Positions 44,865-52,764 of a stretch of 64,000 bases of DNA are shown here, in pieces; positions within the stretch are counted from its first letter, which is position 1; the number at the start of each line of letters is the position of its first letter. The DNA is from PALSA-1296 sp038210275 (GTDB taxonomy: Bacteria > Bacteroidota > Ignavibacteria > Palsa-1295). Below the pieces are notes generated by a model. That model was given only the letters and a program-made list of their open reading frames with translations. It had not been told where the DNA came from and ran no database searches. The stretch is from the NCBI GenBank assembly GCA_038210275.1, contig JBBQWV010000015.1:23561-87560 (forward strand), written 5' to 3'. The position numbers and the translations under genes are program-made.

Positions 44865-45881
44865 TTAATTTTTCTCTTCGATCTTTCGGAGTTTTTCTTC
44901 CAATTCTTTAACACGATCAATCAGTTCGGGCAATTGTCTTAGCGCACCTTCTTGACGCAGAGCTGTCCGAAATTCTTTTGCAGGCGCGCCGAAATAGGTG
45001 CCGGATTTTGTGATGGATTTTGAAACTCCGGATTGCGCGATGATAATTACATCATCGGCAGTTTTAATATGCCCGATCATCCCGACCTGCCCGGCGATCT
45101 GATTTCTGCTGCCGATCGTTGCCGAGCCTGAGATGCCGGTCTGCGCAGCGATCATGGTATTCTTGCCAATCTCTACATTATGCGCGATATGAATCAGATT
45201 ATCAAGCTTCGCTCCTTTGCGGATAATCGTGTGACTAACCGTTGCTCGGTCAATCGTGCATAACGCTCCGATCTCCACATCATCCTCTATCAGGACATTT
45301 CCTATCTGAGGAATTTTTCTAAAACTTCCGTCTTTACTCGGAGCATATCCAAAACCATCGAAGCCTATTACTGTTCCAGCACCGATCACCACATTTTTTC
45401 CGATCAACACCCCATCATAAATAATCGCGCCGGGATGAATCACTGAACCATCACCGATAACAACATCGTCTCCGATAAAACATTGAGCGCCGATTATTGC
45501 AGTTAATGAAATAGCAGCAGATGAAGAGACTACAGCACTTGGATGAATCTGTTCTGAAAAAATATTTTTTCGCGGATTGAAATGCGAAAGTGCAGAAGCA
45601 AATGCACTGTATGGATCTTCGCATCTGATGAGCGCAGGCATTTTTTTTGAATTCAAGTTCTTAGAATTTGTAGATTCAGTCGGAAGCACGAGTGACGTTC
45701 CGATAATCACTGCCGTTGCATTAGTTGTCAGCAAGAATTTCTCATATATCGGATTCGCGATGAATGTCACCGATCCCGGACCTGCTTCGGTGATCGTTGC
45801 AACATGAGTGATCTCTTCATTGCCTGTAGCATTCTCTAATGTTACTGCATCCAAATGCGATACAAGTTCGCGAATATTCAT
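44865..45881 (-). CDS. lpxD: UDP-3-O-(3-hydroxyacyl)glucosamine N-acyltransferase
   Basis: 338 residues. Third lipid A step. The N-terminal uridine-binding domain has ITEAGPGSVTFIANPIY, followed by left-handed beta-helix repeats starting IHPSAVVSSSAAIS; the conserved GFDGFGYAPSKDG block and catalytic His in NLIHIAHNVEIGKN are visible, and the C-terminal coiled coil (ELIDRVKELEEKLRKIEE) trimerises. A 10-residue Lys/Ser/Asn-rich insertion (ESTNSKNLNSKKM) breaks the N-terminal domain. It follows the Skp-like genes, a classic skp-lpxD neighbourhood. Confidence 0.96.
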   Translation of the reverse strand: MNIRELVSHLDAVTLENATGNEEITHVATITEAGPGSVTFIANPIYEKFLLTTNATAVIIGTSLVLPTESTNSKNLNSKKMPALIRCEDPYSAFASALSHFNPRKNIFSEQIHPSAVVSSSAAISLTAIIGAQCFIGDDVVIGDGSVIHPGAIIYDGVLIGKNVVIGAGTVIGFDGFGYAPSKDGSFRKIPQIGNVLIEDDVEIGALCTIDRATVSHTIIRKGAKLDNLIHIAHNVEIGKNTMIAAQTGISGSATIGSRNQIAGQVGMIGHIKTADDVIIIAQSGVSKSITKSGTYFGAPAKEFRTALRQEGALRQLPELIDRVKELEEKLRKIEEKN

Positions 45882-45907
45882 ATATTCTTCTGCTGCGAAG
45901 TTAAATC

Positions 45908-46585
45908 TTAATGTTTGATGGGCGGCTGTGCTCCAGGCGGAGTACTTGGCGGGATTGCTACTGGGTTGTTTGTATTAGCGTTCGTATTCGTTTGATTAGG
46001 AGGATTTGTTTTGTTCGTATTATTTAAAGGATTATTGAGCGGAATATTAAAAATATCATTCGTTTCTAATCCTAATTTTTTAGCGACTGGTGTAGAGAGA
46101 TCAAATTTTGCATTCGTATACAGAATTGCAACGTCCTTCGAACTTCTGTCAAAAACATAATCGTACTTTCCGTCAAGCGCAACTTCTTCTATCGCCTTCA
46201 TTAGTTTATCGTAAGCAGGTTTCATCAGATCGGCTTGCTGTTTGTATAGATCACCGGACGCTCCGTATTTATCTTGTCTGAATTGATCGATCCGTTTCTT
46301 GAGATCGGAAATATCAAATTCGACGGCTGCGCGTTCGGCATCAGTCATAATGAGTTTCTTGCGTTCGAAGTCGTCGCGTTTGCGTTTCAGATCGGCTTCG
46401 AGATCGGAAACTTCCTTATTCCACTGGTTAACAAATTGGTCAAGCCGAGCCTCAGCATCGACTGCTTCGGGCATTCGTTTTAAGATCTTCGTTGCATCAA
46501 TAAATGCAATACGGGATTGACCATAACTAACCGAAGCCGCAAAAAATAATGCGACGAGGAGAAAAGATAAAAGACGGTACTTCAT
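45908..46585 (-). CDS. Skp/OmpH-family periplasmic chaperone with Asn/Pro-rich tail
   Basis: 225 residues. Signal peptide (YRLLSFLLVALFFAASVSYGQ), then the Skp fold: RIAFIDATKILKRMPEAVDA, a long coiled coil (about 45-125), and KYDYVFDRSSKDVAILYTN. The last 45 residues are low-complexity: repeated NNPLNNTNKTNPPNQTNTN, then PPSTPPGAQPP, an extension not found in E. coli Skp. It chaperones outer-membrane proteins across the periplasm; the tail may keep it soluble or contact peptidoglycan (inference). lpxD follows after 26 bases. Confidence 0.87.
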   Translation of the reverse strand: MKYRLLSFLLVALFFAASVSYGQSRIAFIDATKILKRMPEAVDAEARLDQFVNQWNKEVSDLEADLKRKRDDFERKKLIMTDAERAAVEFDISDLKKRIDQFRQDKYGASGDLYKQQADLMKPAYDKLMKAIEEVALDGKYDYVFDRSSKDVAILYTNAKFDLSTPVAKKLGLETNDIFNIPLNNPLNNTNKTNPPNQTNTNANTNNPVAIPPSTPPGAQPPIKH

Positions 46586-46614
46586 ATTTTTTTAAAAAAA
46601 TCTTTATTTAGATT

Positions 46615-46676
46615 CCAGTGGGACGGACTCTTAGTCCGTCAGCGTTGATGGGCGGACTGAGAGTCCACCCCACTGG
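46615..46676. repeat. Inverted-repeat element, GGACTTTAGTCC family, copy 2
   Basis: ccagtgggacggactcttagtcc and the complementary ggactgagagtccaccccactgg frame a 12-base spacer. Located between the two Skp-like genes. Confidence 0.85.
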
Positions 46677-46721
46677 AGAAAGCTTCCGCGCCCTTCAACA
46701 ACTAAAAACTCTATAAGCAAA

Positions 46722-46754
46722 AGCGCGTTTGCCTTATTATAAAGCAAACGCGCT
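46722..46754 (-). terminator. Hairpin after the second Skp-like gene
   Basis: agcgcgtttgc and gcaaacgcgct form a perfect 11-bp stem; the tail on the minus strand is only moderately T-rich (tttgctta), so it may be a weak terminator or a processing/stabilising hairpin. Confidence 0.6.
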
Positions 46755-46802
46755 CCTGAAAATGTGCCCCGAAAATGCAAAGGGGGCGAAAAACTGCACC
46801 AA

Positions 46803-47324
46803 TTATTTTTTGAGAGAATCCGAAACTTCTGAACTGATGTCCTTTACGTCTTCTCCGACGAAAGCAACATTGCCTTTATCGAGGATGATGTCGAGTTTCT
46901 TCTTCTTGGCAACCGTGTTGATCGCATTCTTTACTTTCTCAACGATCGGAGCCATGATATCTTTACGAATTTTCACGATCTCACCGTTCTGCTGATTAGA
47001 CTTTGCATCGTTATAGTTCTGGATTTCAACCTGCATCTTTCTTAAATCTTCTTCGGCTTTTGCCAAAGCGTCCTTTGACATTGTCTCTTTGATCTTTTGA
47101 TAGCTGTCATATTTTTCCTGAGCAGCTTTATTCATCATACCAAGAGTATCCTGCCATAACTTGATGATTCCGTTCATCTTGGTTGTAGCAGAAGCATACT
47201 CGCTATATGAATCAAGTACTTTCTGACCGTCAACAACGCCAACTTTCTGAGCTGAAGCGTTCATCGAAAAAAGCGAGATCATACAAATGATCGCGACAAG
47301 GATAAAAGATTTCATTGAAACCAT
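46803..47324 (-). CDS. Skp/OmpH-family periplasmic chaperone (second paralogue)
   Basis: 173 residues (start could be the fourth codon, MKSFILVAIICMISLF). Signal peptide ending SMNASAQ, then KVGVVDGQKVLDSYSEYAS, a coiled coil (about 45-110, EKYDSYQKIKETMSKDALAK), and the closing LDIILDKGNVAFVGEDVKDIS. Typical Skp length without extra tail. It precedes the longer paralogue and lpxD on the same strand, separated from them by a hairpin and a repeat element. Confidence 0.9.
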   Translation of the reverse strand: MVSMKSFILVAIICMISLFSMNASAQKVGVVDGQKVLDSYSEYASATTKMNGIIKLWQDTLGMMNKAAQEKYDSYQKIKETMSKDALAKAEEDLRKMQVEIQNYNDAKSNQQNGEIVKIRKDIMAPIVEKVKNAINTVAKKKKLDIILDKGNVAFVGEDVKDISSEVSDSLKK

Positions 47325-47440
47325 TGGTTAAATTCCTCTCTGAAAATGATAAAAAAAAGAAAAATGAGTTAGATAAGTGCCTGTTAATACGAAATCGGGC
47401 TTAAAAGTTTCCGAAATCTTGCTCTAATAGCCCTTATCGC

Positions 47441-48901
47441 TTATTTCAGACTCCATTTCGTCCCATCCTTCGAATCTTCGAGGGTTATCCCCGCTTTTGT
47501 CAAGTTATCCCTGATCAAATCGCTCATTGCAAAATCCTTACTTATCTTGGCTTGTTTGCGCTTTTCAATTTCTGTTTCTATTAATACAGCAAGGGCTATC
47601 TTTTCTTTATCGTCCGAAGTCCGGAGTCCAGAGTCTGAAGTGGGGAGAATGCCGAGAATGCTTCCGGCAAGCGTATTCCAAATATGGTATTCTTCCGTTA
47701 GCTTTTCGTTGTCCGGTTTATCAGCAGAGAGATAGGTATTGGTCTCTTTTGCAAGATCATAAAGAATTGCTATCCCTTTTGGAGTATTAAAATCATCGTT
47801 CATTTCTTGAATGAACTGCGCAACAAGGGGATGCCTAAGCTCCGTCTCATTTAGCGAACGGACTTCCGGCTTTCCCAATATTTCCGAAAGTCTTTGATAG
47901 GTTGATAACAATTTCGCATACCCAACCCCTGCCGCATCAATTGCATCTTTCTTAAATTCCGTCGTGCTTCGGTAATGCGACTGAAGAAGATAGAATCTGA
48001 GCGTCATCGGGTCGAACTCCTTAAAGAGATCGCGGAGATAGCTGGAATTGCCGAGTGACTTTCCCATTTTCGTGCCATCAACCGTCACCATATTATGGTG
48101 CATCCAAAAGCGCACGAACTGCTTACCCGTCGAGGATTCGCTTTGAGCAATTTCACATTCATGGTGTGGAAATTGGTTCTCCAATCCGCCTCCGTGAATA
48201 TCAATAGTCTCTCCGAGATATTTCATACTCATCGCCGAGCACTCAATATGCCAACCCGGAAAACCATCACCCCATGGTGAAGTCCAGCGCAGAATATGTC
48301 CCTTTTCTGCTTTCTTCCAAAGCGCGAAATCCTGCGGACTGCGTTTCTCAGTACGAGTCTCAACACGACCGGAAGTTTCCTGATCTTCGACTTTGCGACC
48401 GGAGAGCTTACCATATTCAGCATCTTTTGCTACTTCAAAATAGACACTGCCATTTATTTCATAAGCAAAACCTTTAGCGATCAAGTCTTTAATGATCTCA
48501 ATTTGCTCGATGATATGACCCGATGCCCTCGGCGCAATATCGGCAGGCAAGATGTTCATCGCAGCTAAATCTTCGTTTGTTCGTCTGGTAAACGTCTCGG
48601 CGATCTGCATAGGATGCAGCTTGACCTCTGCGCTTTTTTTGAGGAGCTTGTCTTCGCCCGCATCCTCATCATTATCGGTCATGTGCCCCACATCGGTGAT
48701 GTTCTGCACGTAGGTGACATGATACCCCAAGAACATCAGGTAACGTCGAACGACATCAAAGGAGACATAGCTCTTGGCATGCCCGATATGCGCGTCAGAA
48801 TAAACGGTCATTCCGCAGACATACATCCCCACGCTTCCGGGATGGATAGGGATAAATTCTTCTTTGGAACGGCTTAGAGTGTTATATATTTGCAATGGCA
48901 T
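47441..48901 (-). CDS. cysS: Cysteinyl-tRNA synthetase
   Basis: About 486 residues from the ATG giving MPLQIYNTLSRSKEEF; the frame is open 18 codons further but that part is atypical. Class I motifs: HIGH as SDAHIGHAKS, KMSKS as GTKMGKSLGN. Zinc ligands include YVCGMTVYSD, ECSAMS and HHECEIAQSE. Near the C-terminus an extra TSDSGLRTSD lies between the helical domain and the anticodon-binding part; the DNA there (47611-47642) is a ccgaagtccggagtcc repeat, similar to an intergenic stretch upstream of the gene. Charges tRNA-Cys in the cytosol. Confidence 0.96.
   Translation of the reverse strand: MPLQIYNTLSRSKEEFIPIHPGSVGMYVCGMTVYSDAHIGHAKSYVSFDVVRRYLMFLGYHVTYVQNITDVGHMTDNDEDAGEDKLLKKSAEVKLHPMQIAETFTRRTNEDLAAMNILPADIAPRASGHIIEQIEIIKDLIAKGFAYEINGSVYFEVAKDAEYGKLSGRKVEDQETSGRVETRTEKRSPQDFALWKKAEKGHILRWTSPWGDGFPGWHIECSAMSMKYLGETIDIHGGGLENQFPHHECEIAQSESSTGKQFVRFWMHHNMVTVDGTKMGKSLGNSSYLRDLFKEFDPMTLRFYLLQSHYRSTTEFKKDAIDAAGVGYAKLLSTYQRLSEILGKPEVRSLNETELRHPLVAQFIQEMNDDFNTPKGIAILYDLAKETNTYLSADKPDNEKLTEEYHIWNTLAGSILGILPTSDSGLRTSDDKEKIALAVLIETEIEKRKQAKISKDFAMSDLIRDNLTKAGITLEDSKDGTKWSLK
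47611..47642. repeat. In-frame GTCCGAAGTCCGGAGTCC-type repeat inside cysS
   Basis: A short G/T/C/A-periodic stretch with ccgaagt, ccggagt, ccagagt, ctgaagt units of 7 bases each. It encodes SDSGLRTSD. A related stretch lies upstream of cysS at 48966-48998. Confidence 0.6.
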
Positions 48902-48965
48902 AGTCGCAAGACAACGCAGAAGAAGTAGAAGTGAGTTCACTTTTCCTTTCATCATTTGCTACCCA

Positions 48966-48998
48966 ACTTCGGATTTCGGACACCGGAATTCGGACTTA
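48966..48998. repeat. TTCGGATTTCGGACACCGG-type 7-base periodic repeat upstream of cysS
   Basis: Units cttcggat, ttcggaca, ccggaatt, cggactt recur with 7-8-base spacing; same family as the stretch inside cysS, in the other orientation. Confidence 0.55.
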
Positions 48999-49042
48999 CC
49001 CGAGGCTTCCCAAAAAATAGCGGAAACGCTTTTAAGTCGGTT

Positions 49043-49076
49043 TTTGTATTAGGGCTTCCAGAATTTCGTATATTTG
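49043..49076 (+). promoter_or_regulatory. Bacteroidota-type promoter of the small lipoprotein gene
   Basis: TTTG (49043-49046) and TATATTTG (49069-49076) are 22 bases apart. The leader would be about 110 bases and contains a possible 23-codon ORF (49107-49178) and an agagg before the start at 49194. Confidence 0.6.
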
Positions 49077-49193
49077 TATTCAGGTTGTTTATTTAATTCA
49101 GATGTTATGCTCTGGAACCAGCCGAAATATGTGCTCGGCGGGGATTTGGGTATGACTGTTTTTTCACAATTCACTTAATAAAGAGGTAATTCA

Positions 49194-49451
49194 ATGAGGC
49201 TTCGTAATTTATTTGTACTCGGTGCTTTTACGGCTATGTCGTTTAGCATGATCGCTTGTGGTAAGAAAGCTGAAGAGCAAAAGTCAGCTGATTCAATGAT
49301 GACAACGCCAACTCCGGCACCTGCGCCCGCTCCTGCTCCTGTACCAGTCAAGGTTGACTCGGTTAAAGGTGACCAGATGAAGAAAGATGGCGACAAGATG
49401 GTAAAAGAAGGCGACAAAATGAAGAAAGATGGCGACAAGATGAAGAAATAA
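49194..49451 (+). CDS. Small lipoprotein with Pro-Ala and Lys-Asp-Gly repeats
   Basis: 85 residues. Signal peptide with lipobox-like SFSMIAC at about 21-23, then a short acidic/basic stretch, a Pro-Ala run (TPTPAPAPAPAPVPV, residues about 38-52) and a C-terminal 7-residue repeat (MKKDGDK / MVKEGDK, four copies). The Pro-Ala arm could reach across the periplasm and the Lys-rich repeats may bind peptidoglycan or nucleic acid; both are inference. No known family recognised. Own promoter and terminator. Confidence 0.8.
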   Translation: MRLRNLFVLGAFTAMSFSMIACGKKAEEQKSADSMMTTPTPAPAPAPAPVPVKVDSVKGDQMKKDGDKMVKEGDKMKKDGDKMKK

Positions 49452-49476
49452 TTTTTCTTTCTTTCACCGTTTTATA

Positions 49477-49509
49477 AAAAGCTCCGGGACTTGTTCCGGG
49501 GCTTTTTTC
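49477..49509 (+). terminator. Intrinsic terminator after the small lipoprotein gene
   Basis: aagctccgg pairs with ccggggctt (one T-G pair) and is followed by six T residues. Confidence 0.85.
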
Positions 49510-49535
49510 TTTTGTGGAGCTGAATTTATTGATAT

Positions 49536-49613
49536 GTCATCCTGAGCAAAGCGAAGGATGTCGAACTTCAGATTGCCTGAAATTGCGAGATTCTTCGCTT
49601 TGCTCAGAATGAC
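49536..49613. repeat. Inverted-repeat element, GTCATTCTGAGC family, copy 1
   Basis: gtcatcctgagcaaagcgaagga and tcttcgctttgctcagaatgac are complementary with few mismatches. Located between the small lipoprotein gene and the BACON-like lipoprotein gene. Confidence 0.85.
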
Positions 49614-49645
49614 ACATGAACAGGATCATTCAAAAACTAATACCC

Positions 49646-49993
49646 CTATTTTAAGATCATCACCTGTACGGTATCTTTTCCGTAAACCGAGGTAATCTGC
49701 AAGGAGGCAAGTAGGGTATCGCGCGTGAGCTTGGTTCTATCAATCTTGATTGGCACTTGAGTATTATCTCCGCTTCCGGTCGAATTTTGAAGGACGGAAG
49801 TTAATGTTAGAACATTCACATTCCATGAAAACGGACAAGTGCATGTATGCGTGATAGAAAGAGTCTTTACCGTATCCCCGGAAGAAAACGTCAAGGACTT
49901 AGGGCTGACCACCATTTCATGTACCGTATAAGTTGTATCGGTGGTACATCCGTTGATCGCGATGGCGAATAGACAAATAAAAAGAATCTTCAT
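49646..49993 (-). CDS. Small lipoprotein with BACON/Ig-like fold
   Basis: 115 residues. Signal peptide with lipobox AINGC. The rest is a single beta-sandwich: VVSPKSLTFSSGDTVKTLSI and THTCTCPFSWNVNVL resemble the BACON domain pattern (S.L.F....... W.V), ending LQITSVYGKDTVQVMIL. BACON domains often bind mucin-like carbohydrate; here only a fold-level suggestion is justified. Monocistronic between repeat elements. Confidence 0.72.
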   Translation of the reverse strand: MKILFICLFAIAINGCTTDTTYTVHEMVVSPKSLTFSSGDTVKTLSITHTCTCPFSWNVNVLTLTSVLQNSTGSGDNTQVPIKIDRTKLTRDTLLASLQITSVYGKDTVQVMILK

Positions 49994-50343
49994 GTGGTTC
50001 TTAAATATATTATGTACAAGCTAATTCTTTTGGGTGAGAGAGGGTTCCGTGAGAAAAATTTGTGTTGTTGGGGGGAGTCCGCTTGCGAACGACGAAGCCG
50101 AAGTTGTATGTCATTCTGAATGGAGTCCGAATCGCGATAGCGATACGGACGAAGTGAAGAATCCCGTAATAGGTGGCAGACTCTTACGTTCTACAAACTA
50201 TTACGGGATTCTTCGTTTCGCTTCGCTCCACTCAGAATGACAAAGGGGGTTAGGGGATTGCTTCGTCGTCCCTATGCGTCCGCCGCCTCGAACTCGCACT
50301 GACACACTCAATTCCTATCTCAACTTTCCGATTTCATATTTTC
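49994..50343. other. Intergenic stretch dominated by repeats
   Basis: 350 bases without a convincing gene. It holds a ggagtccgcttgcgaacgacgaagcc half-site (about 50075-50102) and a complete inverted element at 50110-50241. A plus-strand frame of 68 codons here is repeat-derived and not believed to be a gene. Confidence 0.7.
50110..50241. repeat. Inverted-repeat element, GTCATTCTGAGC family, copy 2
   Basis: gtcattctgaatggagtcc and ggagcgaagcg-type right end closing in ctcagaatgac are complementary; gaagaatcccgtaata and tattacgggattcttc form an inner perfect 16-bp inverted repeat, and cgcgatagcg lies within the left arm. Confidence 0.85.
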
Positions 50344-51708
50344 CTACAACGCCATTACGCTCTTATAAATATCCACATCAATCGCCCGTTTCCCGGTTTT
50401 TTCAGCGATGACAGAAAGACTCGGAAGTTTGCGGACAAATTTATACGTAAAAGCTGCGACAACTAATAGAATTGCGGAGTCCGTCCACAGCGCAGTTCCG
50501 ACGCTATATTCATGTGCTAAAAACCCGGCGAGTAAACTGCCGAAAGGAAATAATCCTGCAAAAGCAAGTGAGTATATTCCCATCACTCTGCCGCGCAAAG
50601 CATCGGGTACGAATCTTTGCAATGTTGAATTCGCTGTGATAAAAAAAGTGATGACACTCCAACCTGTAACACCCAAACAAAATAGCACGGGCAACGTCGT
50701 TGTAAAAAGTGGGATCAGACTTATCGAAGCAATGAATGTGGCAATGGAAAAATACACCATAAATCTCGCACGCAATTTATTACTGAACGCCGCTTGTGTT
50801 AGCGCTGCTATAAGTGCCCCAAGACCATTCGCCGAAAGCAATGCGCCATACGTTGCAGAATTCCCTTTTAATATTTCAACAGCTATCACAGGGAGATTCA
50901 CTGTATAGCTCCATGCAAAAAGAGTCATGGCAATTACAAGTACCATCAATGCTCGGAAATTCGGAATGTGATAAAGATAGTGCACGCCCTCTTTCATTGA
51001 CTGCATCCGTGATTCATCTTTCAATCTTCTGTTGCGGACTTCATGCGGCATTCGCATCATCAGTAAGCCGATGATCACAGCAACGAATGAAACCCCATTG
51101 AGCATGAAGCAAAGTTCAATCGAAACTGTTGCGATAATAATTGCACCAAGTGCCGGACCTATAAGACGAGCCGCGTTAAAAACTGCAGAGTTCAACGCAA
51201 CGGCATTCGGAACGTCATCTTTACCGACCATCTCAACAACAAATGCCTGACGAGTCGGAAGATCAAATGCTATCGTCGCACCCGAAAGTAAATTCACAAG
51301 CCCGAGCACCCAAACTGCCGTCCAATTCTGCCAGACAAAAAATGCGAGGAGAAATGCGAAGACTCCTAAGAGGGTCTGCGTTATAATTAGAATCTTCCGC
51401 TTTGGAAATTCATCGGCAATTGTTCCGGCGTACACTCCGAGAAAGAGGATTGGCACTGCTCCGAGAAATCCCATCACTCCTAAAGCTCGGGAGTCACGAG
51501 TGATTGAATAGACAAGCCAGGCAAGTGCAGTATTTTGCAGCCACGTTCCGATGAGAGAGATACATTGCCCGAAAAAGAAGAGGCGGTAATTTCGATGCTC
51601 GACAACAGAGCGAAACGTCGTACGAAACAGACCAGAAAGTTTTACAATAGGTAGTGATGGACTGAAATGCATACTCTCTAATACGAAATTTTTATGACGA
51701 TGTTGCAT
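50344..51708 (-). CDS. Major facilitator superfamily exporter (MFS_3/EntS type)
   Basis: 454 residues, twelve transmembrane segments. RNYRLFFFGQCISLIGTWLQN at the N-terminus, the loop-2 motif GTIADEFPKRKILI, and NLLSGATIAFDLPTRQAFVVEMV are the family's signature segments. Related proteins export siderophores or drugs by proton antiport. The start may lie 12 codons downstream (MHFSPSLPIV). Substrate unknown. Monocistronic, divergent to the membrane protein gene at 51765. Confidence 0.9.
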   Translation of the reverse strand: MQHRHKNFVLESMHFSPSLPIVKLSGLFRTTFRSVVEHRNYRLFFFGQCISLIGTWLQNTALAWLVYSITRDSRALGVMGFLGAVPILFLGVYAGTIADEFPKRKILIITQTLLGVFAFLLAFFVWQNWTAVWVLGLVNLLSGATIAFDLPTRQAFVVEMVGKDDVPNAVALNSAVFNAARLIGPALGAIIIATVSIELCFMLNGVSFVAVIIGLLMMRMPHEVRNRRLKDESRMQSMKEGVHYLYHIPNFRALMVLVIAMTLFAWSYTVNLPVIAVEILKGNSATYGALLSANGLGALIAALTQAAFSNKLRARFMVYFSIATFIASISLIPLFTTTLPVLFCLGVTGWSVITFFITANSTLQRFVPDALRGRVMGIYSLAFAGLFPFGSLLAGFLAHEYSVGTALWTDSAILLVVAAFTYKFVRKLPSLSVIAEKTGKRAIDVDIYKSVMAL

Positions 51709-51764
51709 TCCTCACTTTACGCTTTTTGCTTTGCGCTTAAAGCTTGTTTTGTATTTTTACAGCC

Positions 51765-52748
51765 ATGAAGATCACACAATACCGTCTTATCCGCGGAACC
51801 ATGCTTGCTATGAGCGGGATTTTCTCGGCTATTTTTCTCTATTGGATATTTTCCGACTCGATTGAAGACCTGACTTTTGAAAAGTGGGTATTCCTGATTC
51901 GTGGCGTAATCCTTATGACGATCGGCATCGTCGTTGTCATAAAATTACCACGCATGAACGAGCATATTTTTTTCGCGCTTTTCTTAATTAATTTTTCTTT
52001 TACTTCATGGCTTGCTCTTGAATCTCCGGTTTGGCAAATTGATTCGTTCTTTTGGGCACTGACTGCAGGAAGCTTTGTCTATGCGATGATCAAATATCCA
52101 GGGGCATCGGCTCAGGCATTGTATGCAAATTATTTTAAACAGAAACATGCTCCGGCAATTTATAAAGCCCCGGTATTATTTTTCACTGATGATAAAAAAT
52201 TCTGGTTTGTATTCTTCCCGTTGATGATCATTGCCCGCATTGCAGGGCACTTCCTTAGTAACGTTTTTATGGATGCGTTGAATATTGTCGTGAATATATC
52301 CGGATTTATCTACTTCAGGATCAGCTATAATCTTGCCGGAAAAGCAGACCGCAGCAGACTTGCATGGATCCTCTGGGGATTAGTAGTTGCTCTTGTTGTC
52401 ACACTCGTAGAACTTCTGATCAAGGTATTTTATCCTGATGCCGCACAAATTATTTTTCATTTTACGTTCGCGCTGACATCTGCAACGATCTGCATTGCAA
52501 TCATCATGGGAGTATTCTTCGCAGGATTTTTGGATACAGCGTTAGTGCTTCGGGGTACGATCGTTTACAGCATTATGTTCTTAGCGGTGATCTTTCTTTT
52601 CAGCTTTATCGAGCATTACATCGAGCACGGGCTTGCAATGATGCTGCATATCGAAAGCGACTTGATCAGCGCGTTCATGGCAGGCTTCTTGGCACTTGCC
52701 ATTCAACCCGTACATAAAAAACTTGAACATATTCTGCCGAAGTTTTAA
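51765..52748 (+). CDS. Polytopic membrane protein resembling sensor-kinase membrane domains, without output domain
   Basis: 327 residues from MKITQYRLIRGTMLAMSG; a TTG start 7 codons upstream is also in frame. About ten hydrophobic segments. Unlike transporters it has polar extracytoplasmic loops; AFMAGFLALAIQPVHKKLEHIL at the very end recalls the juncture where histidine kinases or phosphatase sensors continue into their cytoplasmic domains, yet the protein ends there. A TATTTTTA box five bases before the ATG suggests a leaderless message. Function unknown. Confidence 0.7.
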   Translation: MKITQYRLIRGTMLAMSGIFSAIFLYWIFSDSIEDLTFEKWVFLIRGVILMTIGIVVVIKLPRMNEHIFFALFLINFSFTSWLALESPVWQIDSFFWALTAGSFVYAMIKYPGASAQALYANYFKQKHAPAIYKAPVLFFTDDKKFWFVFFPLMIIARIAGHFLSNVFMDALNIVVNISGFIYFRISYNLAGKADRSRLAWILWGLVVALVVTLVELLIKVFYPDAAQIIFHFTFALTSATICIAIIMGVFFAGFLDTALVLRGTIVYSIMFLAVIFLFSFIEHYIEHGLAMMLHIESDLISAFMAGFLALAIQPVHKKLEHILPKF

Positions 52749-52764
52749 GCTTAAAAAAAGTTAC

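Noticed and set aside
48887..48897. TATATTTG on the plus strand near the start of cysS
   Set aside because: It lies inside the cysS coding region on the opposite strand with no gene following on the plus strand; treated as chance.
50034..50240. Plus-strand frame of 68 codons
   Set aside because: It is made almost entirely of inverted-repeat element sequence and has no protein-like composition or start context.
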